The position numbers and the translations under genes are program-made. 29,747 nt of DNA from Cryomorphaceae bacterium (GTDB lineage Bacteria; Bacteroidota; Bacteroidia; Flavobacteriales; Schleiferiaceae). Shown one piece after another: positions 1-6,933 of this stretch. Under the pieces are notes generated by a model. It was not told the origin of the DNA, did not search any database, and was given only the letters and a program-made list of their open reading frames with translations. The first letter of the stretch is position 1. Each line of letters opens with the position of its first letter. The DNA lies in contig DNWN01000098.1 of the NCBI GenBank assembly GCA_003507115.1, forward strand, positions 1 to 29,747. The letters run 5' to 3'.

Positions 1-1
1 C

Positions 2-1264
2 CTCCTTTTTTTGGGTGCGAGCAGCACCATCCAAGCCCAAAAAATGGGTCCGGAACTCTACATCCACGAGGAACTTCGAACCTTCCTTCTCTACCCCGCT
101 GGGCAAGCCCAATCGCTCGCCGTCGTCCCCTTGGGGGAGGTTGGAGCGCTCTCTCTCGAGTTTGACGATGTCAGCGCCAACACCCAAGCGCTCAACTACA
201 CGTGGGTGCACTGCAACCGAAATTGGGCCCCGTCTCCCCTGCTCTCTTCGGAATACTTGGAGGGCTTCATGGAAGGACAACTGCACCAAGGCAACCTCTC
301 TTTCAACACCTATCTGCCCTACAGTCACTTTAGCGATCAATTGCCCCATGCGAACTGTATGCCCCGTATTTCGGGCAACTACTACCTGATTCTCTACGAT
401 CAAGACCCCCAAGAATATTTGGTCAAATTCCCCGTGGTCTTCTACGAAAATGCCGTCGGGATTCAAACGTCCATTCACACCACCGCGGACGTTTCTCTGA
501 AAAAAACCCACCAAGAAATTGACGCATTGGTGGACCTATCTTCCTATTCCGTCCAAAATCCATTCTCCGACGTTCAACTGAGTCTTATACAGAACCGGAA
601 CTGGTCCAGCCTTCGAACCCTGGGACCGCGCTACTTGCGAAATGGCGCCTATGACTTTGACTACAACAACGGAGAAAACGCCTTTCCTGGAACCAATATT
701 TATCGCTTCGTCGACAGCAAAAACATCCCGGTCCCGACTCTTCGCATCCCTCGCTATGAATTGCAAGATCTCTGGCGGGCCTTTGTCGTCCAGGAAAGGC
801 CTCGAGGAATCGATCCGTTCATTAACCAAGATGACGCTCGAGGGGCCTATGTTCCGAGAAAACAGGGTGCCTCTCCGGACACGGAAGCGGATTACATATG
901 GCTAGATCTTTGGGTCGAGGATTTGGAACTTTCCGGACGACGAACGCTCTTTCTGGTCGGCGACTTTAACCAATATCGGCGATCTGAAGAATACCAGCTC
1001 ACCTATGACGAAAAGGAGAAGGCCTATCGGGGAAGTTTCTTGGTGAAACAAGGCTACATGGAATATCACCTCGCTGAATGGGATACGGAAACCCAACGTT
1101 GGGATCTGCAATACACCGAAGCCAACCATTGGAATTGTCCCAATGATTATACGGCTATCCTATACCTGCGAGAATGGGGTCAGCGGTTTGACCGAGTGAT
1201 TGGCTATGCTCCCTTGCACACGGATGGCATATTGGGTCTAAATCTCCAAATCAGCATCCCTTAG
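2..1264 (+). CDS. Type IX secretion system plug protein, DUF5103 family (5' end outside window)
   Basis: The frame is open from the first bases, so the true start lies left of the window; about 420 residues are visible. The first visible residues are hydrophobic and end in an Ala-Gln-rich stretch, which reads like the end of a signal peptide (LLFLGASSTIQAQ). The body matches the DUF5103 family: a Tyr-Thr-Trp-Val-His-Cys-Asn segment near residue 64, EYLEGF near residue 83, and an NTYLPYSHF segment near residue 100. In Bacteroidota this family is linked to the type IX secretion system, where it is thought to plug the SprA channel from the periplasmic side; that role comes from the family and not from this sequence. 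The length fits the family at roughly 420-440 residues. It ends 18 nt before the next gene, sua5, which has its own promoter. Confidence 0.85.
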   Translation, partial: LLFLGASSTIQAQKMGPELYIHEELRTFLLYPAGQAQSLAVVPLGEVGALSLEFDDVSANTQALNYTWVHCNRNWAPSPLLSSEYLEGFMEGQLHQGNLSFNTYLPYSHFSDQLPHANCMPRISGNYYLILYDQDPQEYLVKFPVVFYENAVGIQTSIHTTADVSLKKTHQEIDALVDLSSYSVQNPFSDVQLSLIQNRNWSSLRTLGPRYLRNGAYDFDYNNGENAFPGTNIYRFVDSKNIPVPTLRIPRYELQDLWRAFVVQERPRGIDPFINQDDARGAYVPRKQGASPDTEADYIWLDLWVEDLELSGRRTLFLVGDFNQYRRSEEYQLTYDEKEKAYRGSFLVKQGYMEYHLAEWDTETQRWDLQYTEANHWNCPNDYTAILYLREWGQRFDRVIGYAPLHTDGILGLNLQISIP

Positions 1265-1269
1265 GCGCC

Positions 1270-1277
1270 TACCTTTG
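1270..1277 (+). promoter_or_regulatory. Bacteroidota -7 promoter box (TACCTTTG) for sua5
   Basis: Exact match to the Bacteroidota -7 consensus TAnnTTTG in the 18-nt gap between the T9SS plug gene and sua5. Only 5 nt separate it from the GTG start codon at 1283, so transcription should begin at or next to the start codon. This supports the GTG start and suggests a leaderless sua5 mRNA. I see no clear -33 TTG element. Confidence 0.6.
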
Positions 1278-1282
1278 TCGCT

Positions 1283-2218
1283 GTGATTTCCTCCGATTTA
1301 CATGAAGCCATCCGCCTGCTGCGAGCAGGACAATTGGTAGGTATACCTACGGAGACCGTGTATGGTTTGGCGGCCAATGCCTTGGACCCTCTGGCCGTCG
1401 CGCGAATCTTTGAGGCCAAGAATCGGCCTGCCTTTGATCCCCTCATCGTTCACGTGGGTCAGCGCGCCGAATTGCCTTATTTAGTCACATCGATTCCAGA
1501 TGAAGCCCAGGTTCTCATGGATGCTTTTTGGCCCGGTCCGCTGACTCTGGTTCTTCCAAAATCGGACATCATTCCAGACATTGTCACCTCTGGCTTGCCT
1601 CATGTCGCACTGCGCATGCCCAAGCACCCCCTTGCTCAAAGGCTACTCCAATCCCTCCCCTTTCCTCTAGCCGCCCCAAGTGCCAACCCATTTGGCTACG
1701 TTTCTCCCACCACGGCCCAGCATGTGATGGACCAGCTAGCCTCTAAGGTGTCCTGCATTCTGGATGGAGGGCCTTGTCAGGTGGGACTCGAGTCTACGGT
1801 CATTGGATTTGCTGACGGGCGAGCCGTCATTCTCCGTCAAGGGGGGGTATCCCAAGAAGACATTGAGTCCGCAGTGGGACGCCCCGTATCGAGCCAAACC
1901 TCTCAGAGCCGACCCGCTGCTCCAGGTCAATTGGACAGCCATTACGCGCCTCATCGAACCATTCAACTTTTGGAACACGGGGGACGTCCGACAAAACTTG
2001 CGCTGGGCGAAACCTGGATTTCATACTTGCCTAAGCCCGATGCTTTCGAAGCGCTCGCTCCTGATGGTCAGGTAGCCACCGCGGCACACCGGCTCTTCAG
2101 CCTTCTGCGGAAAATTGATCAGCAACCTGGAGGTGTAGTCTGGATTGAAAAGGCGCCGGAAAGCGGCCTCGGAAGAGCGGTGAATGATCGGCTTATGCGG
2201 GCCGCGCACCGCGCCTGA
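1283..2218 (+). CDS. sua5: L-threonylcarbamoyladenylate synthase, two-domain Sua5 type
   Basis: Makes threonylcarbamoyl-AMP from threonine, bicarbonate and ATP, the first step of t6A formation at A37 of ANN-decoding tRNAs. The 311-residue protein has an N-terminal YrdC fold (about 5-195) with the [14 protein letters not shown] motif near residue 20, an LRMPKHP segment, the APSAN(P) motif near 132, and [10 protein letters not shown] near 163. A C-terminal Sua5 domain follows the linker motif [13 protein letters not shown] (near 210), so this is the long Sua5 form and not the short TsaC form. The start is GTG; no ATG fits without cutting into the YrdC domain, and a promoter box lies 5 nt upstream. 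Its 3' end overlaps that of lptB on the other strand by 26 nt. The later t6A step (methylthiolation by MtaB) is encoded at 21994. Confidence 0.95.
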   Translation: MISSDLHEAIRLLRAGQLVGIPTETVYGLAANALDPLAVARIFEAKNRPAFDPLIVHVGQRAELPYLVTSIPDEAQVLMDAFWPGPLTLVLPKSDIIPDIVTSGLPHVALRMPKHPLAQRLLQSLPFPLAAPSANPFGYVSPTTAQHVMDQLASKVSCILDGGPCQVGLESTVIGFADGRAVILRQGGVSQEDIESAVGRPVSSQTSQSRPAAPGQLDSHYAPHRTIQLLEHGGRPTKLALGETWISYLPKPDAFEALAPDGQVATAAHRLFSLLRKIDQQPGGVVWIEKAPESGLGRAVNDRLMRAAHRA

Positions 2219-2933
2219 GCTCAAAATTTTGACCCAAATACACCCGTCGAACCACGGGGTCCGCCGCCAACTCCTCGGCCGTACCGCTCTTGAGGATTTT
2301 TCCTTCAAACATGAGGTAGGTTCGGTCCGTAATGGCCAATGTCTCTTGCACATTGTGGTCGGTGATAAGCACCCCAATATTTCGATTCACCAACTGGGCC
2401 ACAATGGACTGAATATCTTCCACCGCAATGGGATCGACCCCAGCGAAAGGTTCGTCCAGCAGAATAAAGTGGGGGTCTGACGCGAGGGCGCGGGCAATTT
2501 CCGTTCGACGGCGCTCCCCACCTGAAAGGAGGTCACCCCGGGTTTGACGAATTTTTTCTAGGCCAAATTCTTCGAGCAATTCTTCGCAGCGCGTTTGTAT
2601 CTGATTTTTGGAAAATCCCCGCCATTCCAAAACCGCAGAAATATTGTCCTCCACGGTCATTTTTCGGAAGATGGACGCTTCCTGCGCGAGATATCCGATG
2701 CCTTTTTGGGCACGCTTATACATGGGGAGTCGAGTGATTACTTCACCATCGAGCAGCACCTCCCCGGCATCGGGCTTCACCATCCCAACCACGGTATAAA
2801 ACGAGGTGGTTTTCCCCGCACCGTTGGGACCAAGAAGCCCCACGATTTCACCCTGGTTGACATAAAAGCTTACGTCGTCGACGACTTTTCGACGGCGGTA
2901 TTCTTTGACGATGCCTTGGACTTCGAGCCTCAT
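2193..2933 (-). CDS. lptB: LPS export ABC transporter ATP-binding protein LptB
   Basis: Cytoplasmic ATPase of the LptB2FG complex, which extracts lipopolysaccharide from the inner membrane and drives it along the Lpt bridge. The 246 residues contain a complete ABC core: Walker [10 protein letters not shown] at 35-43, a Q-loop in YLAQEASIF near 85, the signature LSGGERRR near 136, Walker B with [12 protein letters not shown] near 160, and the switch histidine in ITDHNV near 195. The LptB-typical features are GVDPIAV after Walker B and [10 protein letters not shown] after the Q-loop. The ATG overlaps the stop of upstream tatC by 4 nt (ATGA), so the two are likely translationally coupled. The last 26 nt are antisense to the end of sua5. 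lptF, lptG, lptC and lptA are not in this window. Confidence 0.95.
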   Translation of the reverse strand: MRLEVQGIVKEYRRRKVVDDVSFYVNQGEIVGLLGPNGAGKTTSFYTVVGMVKPDAGEVLLDGEVITRLPMYKRAQKGIGYLAQEASIFRKMTVEDNISAVLEWRGFSKNQIQTRCEELLEEFGLEKIRQTRGDLLSGGERRRTEIARALASDPHFILLDEPFAGVDPIAVEDIQSIVAQLVNRNIGVLITDHNVQETLAITDRTYLMFEGKILKSGTAEELAADPVVRRVYLGQNFELRRGARPA

Positions 2934-3724
2934 AGGGGTTTGGGTTGCGCGAGTTTGCTCACCAAAATACTCGCTTCATACAAGAAAGCGACGGGAATCG
3001 TCACAATGATTTGGGAAAAGACATCCGGCGGGGTGATCACGGCGGCGAGGGCCAAGATGCCAATCCACGAGTGCCGGCGGTAGGTGCGCATGCCTTGAGG
3101 TGTCACGATGCCCAGGCGACTCAGAAAGTACACCACGATGGGCAACTGAAATAAAATTCCGCAGGCGAGAATGATGCTTGCAACCGTTGAGAGGTAGGAG
3201 CTCATCTCGATGAGGTTAGTGATTTGGTCCGACACGATGTAATTCGCCAAGAACTGGACACTGAGTGGCGTAATAATGTAGTAGCCAAAAAACGCCCCCG
3301 CAAAGAAGAGCATGGAGGAAATCCCAATGAAGGCGACCGATTTCTGACGTTCCCCCTCCGTCAAGCCCGGAGCAATGAAGAGCCAAATCTCCCGAAGGAC
3401 AAAAGGAATGGCCAAGACCAGGCCGGCCATCAAGGACAATCCAATGTGGAGCGAGAACTGTCCCGCCATTTTGCTGTTCAGCAGGTCCAACTTCAGTTCT
3501 TGGACGCACATCGAGGCATTGCCGAGTTCCTCTCCCAACATACACAGCCATTGATAGGTGATAAAACTGGGTGACTTGGGCGCTAATAAAATTTCATCAA
3601 ACAGAATGCCTCGAAACGCAAACGCCACGCCTGCCGCCACAATGATCGCCAAGCTGGCGCGCATCAGGTGTTTCCGGAGCGCTCCTAGGTGTTCAAGAAA
3701 AGTCATGGAATCAGTCGTGGACAT
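2930..3724 (-). CDS. tatC: Sec-independent (twin-arginine) protein translocase TatC
   Basis: Integral membrane receptor of the Tat pathway, which binds twin-arginine signal peptides and moves folded proteins across the inner membrane. The 264-residue protein starts at [13 protein letters not shown] and has six hydrophobic segments. The first cytoplasmic loop keeps the family signature ([10 protein letters not shown] near residue 120), including the glutamate equivalent to E. coli Glu103. The N-terminal motif is altered: E. coli reads H12-L-I-E15-L-R17, but here it is H12-L-G-A15-L-R17, so the glutamate implicated in signal-peptide recognition is replaced by alanine. The open frame continues upstream to about 4117, but that part is antisense to recQ and is rejected; a promoter box 6 nt before 3724 supports this start. 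First gene of a tatC-lptB unit. No tatA gene is nearby. Confidence 0.95.
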   Translation of the reverse strand: MSTTDSMTFLEHLGALRKHLMRASLAIIVAAGVAFAFRGILFDEILLAPKSPSFITYQWLCMLGEELGNASMCVQELKLDLLNSKMAGQFSLHIGLSLMAGLVLAIPFVLREIWLFIAPGLTEGERQKSVAFIGISSMLFFAGAFFGYYIITPLSVQFLANYIVSDQITNLIEMSSYLSTVASIILACGILFQLPIVVYFLSRLGIVTPQGMRTYRRHSWIGILALAAVITPPDVFSQIIVTIPVAFLYEASILVSKLAQPKPL

Positions 3725-3730
3725 GGTAGA

Positions 3731-3738
3731 CAAAAGTA
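3731..3738 (-). promoter_or_regulatory. Bacteroidota -7 promoter box (TACTTTTG) for tatC
   Basis: Read on the minus strand this is an exact TAnnTTTG. It ends 6 nt before the tatC ATG at 3724, so the 5' leader would be only a few nucleotides. A TTG lies 16 nt upstream on the same strand as a possible -33 element. The box sits in the 48-bp tatC-recQ divergent spacer and overlaps a weaker plus-strand match (TACTTTAT, 3737-3744) through a shared AGTACT palindrome. Confidence 0.55.
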
Positions 3739-3772
3739 CTTTATTCCGTAACTTCAAGAATTGTTCCTTTAA

Positions 3773-5956
3773 ATGAATCCTGTGGTATCCGCGGCCAAGA
3801 GTAAAGCGCTTCTCAAATCCTTCTTCGGATTTGATGACTTCAAGGGTAACCAGGCTGAAGTGGTCGTTTCCATTCTCGCTGGCCACGACACGTTTGTCAT
3901 GATGCCCACCGGCGGAGGTAAATCCCTGTGCTACCAGCTCCCCGCACTCCAGTTGGACGGACTGGCGATTGTGGTATCTCCGCTCATCGCCCTGATGAAG
4001 AATCAAGTAGATGCGATCCGCAGTTTTGCGGCAGAAGACGGGATTGCCCACGTTTGGAACTCCTCTCTGACGAAGCGGGAAATGGTCCAAGTACGCCATG
4101 ACCTTGCTTCGGGCCATACCAAGTTGCTTTACATGGCACCCGAATCCTTGAACAAGGAAGAAAACATTGCCTTCCTGAAGGAATTACCTATTTCCTTTTA
4201 TGCCATCGACGAAGCCCACTGCATCTCGGAATGGGGGCATGATTTCCGGCCGGAATACCGTCAATTGCGTCAAGCTATTCAGGCGATACAACGCAGGCCC
4301 ATCATGGCTTTGACGGCGACCGCCACCCCCAAAGTCATGTCGGATATTCTCAAGAATTTGGATATCCACGATGCGGCAACGTTTACAACCTCGTTCAATC
4401 GATCCAACCTCTTCTATTGCGTTCAGCCCAAGACCAATGTGGAGAAAGACATGATCCGCTTGCTGCGTGAACATGAGGGTAAGTCCGCCATAGTCTACTG
4501 CCTATCTCGGCAAAAAGTGGAAGAGATTGCTCAACTTCTTCAACTCAACGGAATTTCCTCCCTCCCCTACCACGCGGGGCTCGACAGTGGATCCCGCTCT
4601 AGACATCAAGACGCCTTCCTCCAAGAAGATGTGCATGTCATTGTGGCTACGATTGCATTTGGAATGGGGATTGACAAGCCCGATGTGCGTTTGGTCATAC
4701 ACCATGACATTCCCAAATCGCTAGAGAGCTATTACCAAGAGACGGGGCGCGCCGGGCGCGATGGCGGGGAAGGCGTGTGCGTGACCTACTACAGCGAGAA
4801 AGACATTGAGAAGCTAGATAAGTTTCTCGCACGCAAGCCGGTTGCCGAACAAGAAATTGGGCGCCAGCTGCTCCAAGAGGCCCGTGGGTATGCCCTGACT
4901 GCCACGTGCCGCCGGCAATATCTCCTGCACTACTTCGGGGAGCATTACCCATCGAAAAACTGCGGAGCCTGCGACAATTGTCAGGGAAATCCGAGCGATT
5001 ATGATGCGACAACCGCCGCTCACCTCATTCTGGACACGGTGTTGGCCGGCAAAGACAATTTCCGCACCCAACAGGTGGTCAACACCTTAATTGGAATGGA
5101 AACCGCCGTGCTGAAGACCTTTGGCGCCCGAGACTTGGAGCAATGGGCCGCCGGCAAAGACCATTCGGATGGATACTGGACCGATCTTGTCCGGCAAGTC
5201 ATTCTCCAAGGCATGCTCATCAAAGACATTGAACGTTACGGTATTCTCAAGCTCACCGAATTGGGCCAAGCTTTCCGAACGAGTGATGACGTATTTCGGG
5301 CCCGAGCCTATCGCGCCATGGCAGACGATCCTGTCGACTTGGGTGCCGTCAAGCGAGGCGCGGCCCTAGATCCCGAACTATTTGGCCTTCTAAAGAACTT
5401 GAATCGGCAATTAGCGAAGCAACGTGGCATCCCCCCTTACGCGTTGTTCTCCGAGGCGGCCCTGCAAGAAATGGCTTCGAGTTATCCCATCACGGAAGAC
5501 GAACTCAAGGTTATTCCCGGCGTCGGTGAAGCGAAGGCCAACCGATTTGGCACGTCCATGATTCAAGCAATAGCTCACCACGTAGACGTTCATCAGATCG
5601 AACGACCTGACGACTTTACGATTCGCTCCGCGGGCCAAAAAGGGTCGCTCAAAGTGTACATCATCCAGTCGACCGACCGACGGATGACCTTGGAGGAAAT
5701 CGCGAAGAGCAAAAAAATTCAAGAAGAAGAGCTCCTCCGTGAAATGGAACTCATTGTGCAAAGCGGTACTCGCATTGCTCTGGATTACATCATTGAAGAT
5801 CGACTAGATGAGGACTCCATCGAGGAAATTATGGACTACTTCAGCGAAGAATCCGACACGGGTGACATTGAGGAAGCCTTCAAAGATTTTGACGGGGCCT
5901 ACACGGAGGAAGAGTTGCGCTTAGTGCGGCTCAAATTCCTGTGCGGAGTGGTCTAA
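3773..5956 (+). CDS. recQ: ATP-dependent DNA helicase RecQ
   Basis: 3'-to-5' DNA helicase of the RecQ family, acting in recombination and replication-fork repair. In the 727 residues: Walker A MPTGGGKS (44-51), DEAH box IDEAHCISEWGHDFRP (145-160), TATAT motif III (181-185), motif V with AFGMGIDKPD (295-304), and motif VI QETGRAGRDG with the arginine finger (322-331). The Zn-binding cysteines are at 379, 397, 400 and 403. An RQC winged helix follows (about 410-515), then an HRDC domain (about 533-605) with IPGVGEAKANRFG. A C-terminal helix-turn-helix-like extension (about 625-700) and an acidic tail are usual in the long RecQ form of Bacteroidota. Divergent from tatC. In many relatives I recall a KpsF-type sugar isomerase gene between these two; it is absent here. 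Confidence 0.97.
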   Translation: MNPVVSAAKSKALLKSFFGFDDFKGNQAEVVVSILAGHDTFVMMPTGGGKSLCYQLPALQLDGLAIVVSPLIALMKNQVDAIRSFAAEDGIAHVWNSSLTKREMVQVRHDLASGHTKLLYMAPESLNKEENIAFLKELPISFYAIDEAHCISEWGHDFRPEYRQLRQAIQAIQRRPIMALTATATPKVMSDILKNLDIHDAATFTTSFNRSNLFYCVQPKTNVEKDMIRLLREHEGKSAIVYCLSRQKVEEIAQLLQLNGISSLPYHAGLDSGSRSRHQDAFLQEDVHVIVATIAFGMGIDKPDVRLVIHHDIPKSLESYYQETGRAGRDGGEGVCVTYYSEKDIEKLDKFLARKPVAEQEIGRQLLQEARGYALTATCRRQYLLHYFGEHYPSKNCGACDNCQGNPSDYDATTAAHLILDTVLAGKDNFRTQQVVNTLIGMETAVLKTFGARDLEQWAAGKDHSDGYWTDLVRQVILQGMLIKDIERYGILKLTELGQAFRTSDDVFRARAYRAMADDPVDLGAVKRGAALDPELFGLLKNLNRQLAKQRGIPPYALFSEAALQEMASSYPITEDELKVIPGVGEAKANRFGTSMIQAIAHHVDVHQIERPDDFTIRSAGQKGSLKVYIIQSTDRRMTLEEIAKSKKIQEEELLREMELIVQSGTRIALDYIIEDRLDEDSIEEIMDYFSEESDTGDIEEAFKDFDGAYTEEELRLVRLKFLCGVV

Positions 5957-6240
5957 ACAGAAGACTTCACGGAGCGCAGCCAAGCTGCTCCGGGGAAAGT
6001 GACGCCGCCACGCCCTGTCAGCGGCACATCTTCTTTCAATTATGATGCACCCAACAAGGCTCCGCCATGCCCTCAGGGCGAAGGACCGCGAGGGATTGGG
6101 AGTATTGGAGGATCATCTGGAGATCGTGCATTCGGAGCGTGGGAATAGCCTGGGATTCAGGTCGTTCAGGAGTACATTGCGACATAGGCGGTCATTAGCG
6201 TTCGTATTTTCTTAACGCCCGGCCAGCCATCTTCGTATCC
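5957..6240. other. Gene-poor intergenic region between convergent recQ and ECF sigma gene
   Basis: No convincing gene. Near the recQ end is a stem-loop at 5970-5992: CGGAG pairs with CTCCG and CAGC with GCTG around a CAA loop, with a two-base bulge. It lacks a T-tract on either strand, so it is not a standard terminator, although it may end or stabilise the recQ or sigma transcript. Smaller inverted pairs occur near 6004-6025 (GCCGC/GCGGC) and 6069-6079 (GCCC/GGGC). A 57-codon frame (ATG 6042 to TAA 6215) is very arginine-rich and has no recognisable motif; I do not call it a gene. No tRNA, tmRNA or RNase P signature was found. Confidence 0.5.
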
Positions 6241-6813
6241 CTACACGGACTCCACCCCTAAAATTTTTCGCAAATTCACGAGCGCATAGCGCATTCGACC
6301 CAAGGCTGTGTTGATGCCCACACCCGTTTCTTCCGCAATCTCCTTGAAGCTAAGTCCCGCATATATGCGCAAGAAAACCACCTCGCGTTGATCCTCCGGG
6401 AGTTGTTCTACCGCGAGTTTCACATCGGCATGCCATTGATTCCGCAGGGCCTCTTCTTCGGCATTCATGTGCCCATCTTCGACCCCCATGATCGCATCCC
6501 CACAGCGTTCCATGGAGAGCTCAGGACTGCGCTTTTGCTTGCGCAGGTAATCATAGGCAAGATTTGTGGCTACGCGGTGAATAAAGGCCGGAAAACTTCC
6601 CTTTTCGGTGTATTCACCCGCTTTGACCGCCCGCACAAATTTGATCCACGTTTCCTGATGGATATCCTGCGTGAGCTCCGGATCCTGAACTTTGAGATAA
6701 ATTTTATGCAACAACGCATCGGCGTGGCGCAGCACTAGACGTTCTAAGGCGGGTTCGTGACCTTGTACATACTTGGATACCAACTCGGCATCCGAAATCC
6801 TTACGGTAGACAT
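6241..6813 (-). CDS. RNA polymerase sigma-70 factor, ECF subfamily
   Basis: Alternative sigma factor of 190 residues that should direct RNA polymerase to a specific promoter set. The N-terminal half is sigma region 2, with QDIHQETWIKFVRAV for core binding and -10 melting near residues 50-64, and FPAFIHRVATNLAYDYLRKQKR near 74-95. The C-terminal half is region 4, with LPEDQREVVFLRIYAGLSFKEIAEETGVG as the helix-turn-helix and TALGRMRYALVNLRK as the last helix. That ending is, from memory, typical of a Bacteroidota ECF group. No anti-sigma gene is next to it: downstream is the recQ end, and upstream is the divergent uvrA paralogue. How it is controlled is not visible. An 8-bp palindrome (AACATGTT, 6819-6826) lies just upstream of its start. 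Confidence 0.9.
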   Translation of the reverse strand: MSTVRISDAELVSKYVQGHEPALERLVLRHADALLHKIYLKVQDPELTQDIHQETWIKFVRAVKAGEYTEKGSFPAFIHRVATNLAYDYLRKQKRSPELSMERCGDAIMGVEDGHMNAEEEALRNQWHADVKLAVEQLPEDQREVVFLRIYAGLSFKEIAEETGVGINTALGRMRYALVNLRKILGVESV

Positions 6814-6912
6814 ATTCCAACATGTTTTGAAATGGAGTAAGGATTTTTACAATAGGCCCGATTTTTTTGGAATTATTCACGAATCTAGCATTTTTCCCCC
6901 AACTACAAAGGG

Positions 6913-6920
6913 TATTTTTG
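6913..6920 (+). promoter_or_regulatory. Bacteroidota -7 promoter box (TATTTTTG) for first uvrA paralogue
   Basis: Exact TAnnTTTG 13 nt before the ATG at 6934, in the A/T-rich 120-bp spacer that divides the divergent sigma and uvrA genes. The predicted leader is about 10 nt, the longest of the five exact boxes in this window. No convincing -33 TTG is seen. Confidence 0.55.
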
Positions 6921-6933
6921 CGTTTTCCCAGTT

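Noticed and set aside
3725..4117. N-terminal extension of the tatC frame to 395 codons
   Set aside because: The extra 131 codons are antisense to the start of recQ, have no TatC similarity, and pass through the tatC promoter box; the 264-residue form aligns with E. coli TatC from residue 1.
6042..6215. 57-codon frame after recQ
   Set aside because: Unusual arginine content, no motif, no promoter box; kept only as part of the intergenic description.
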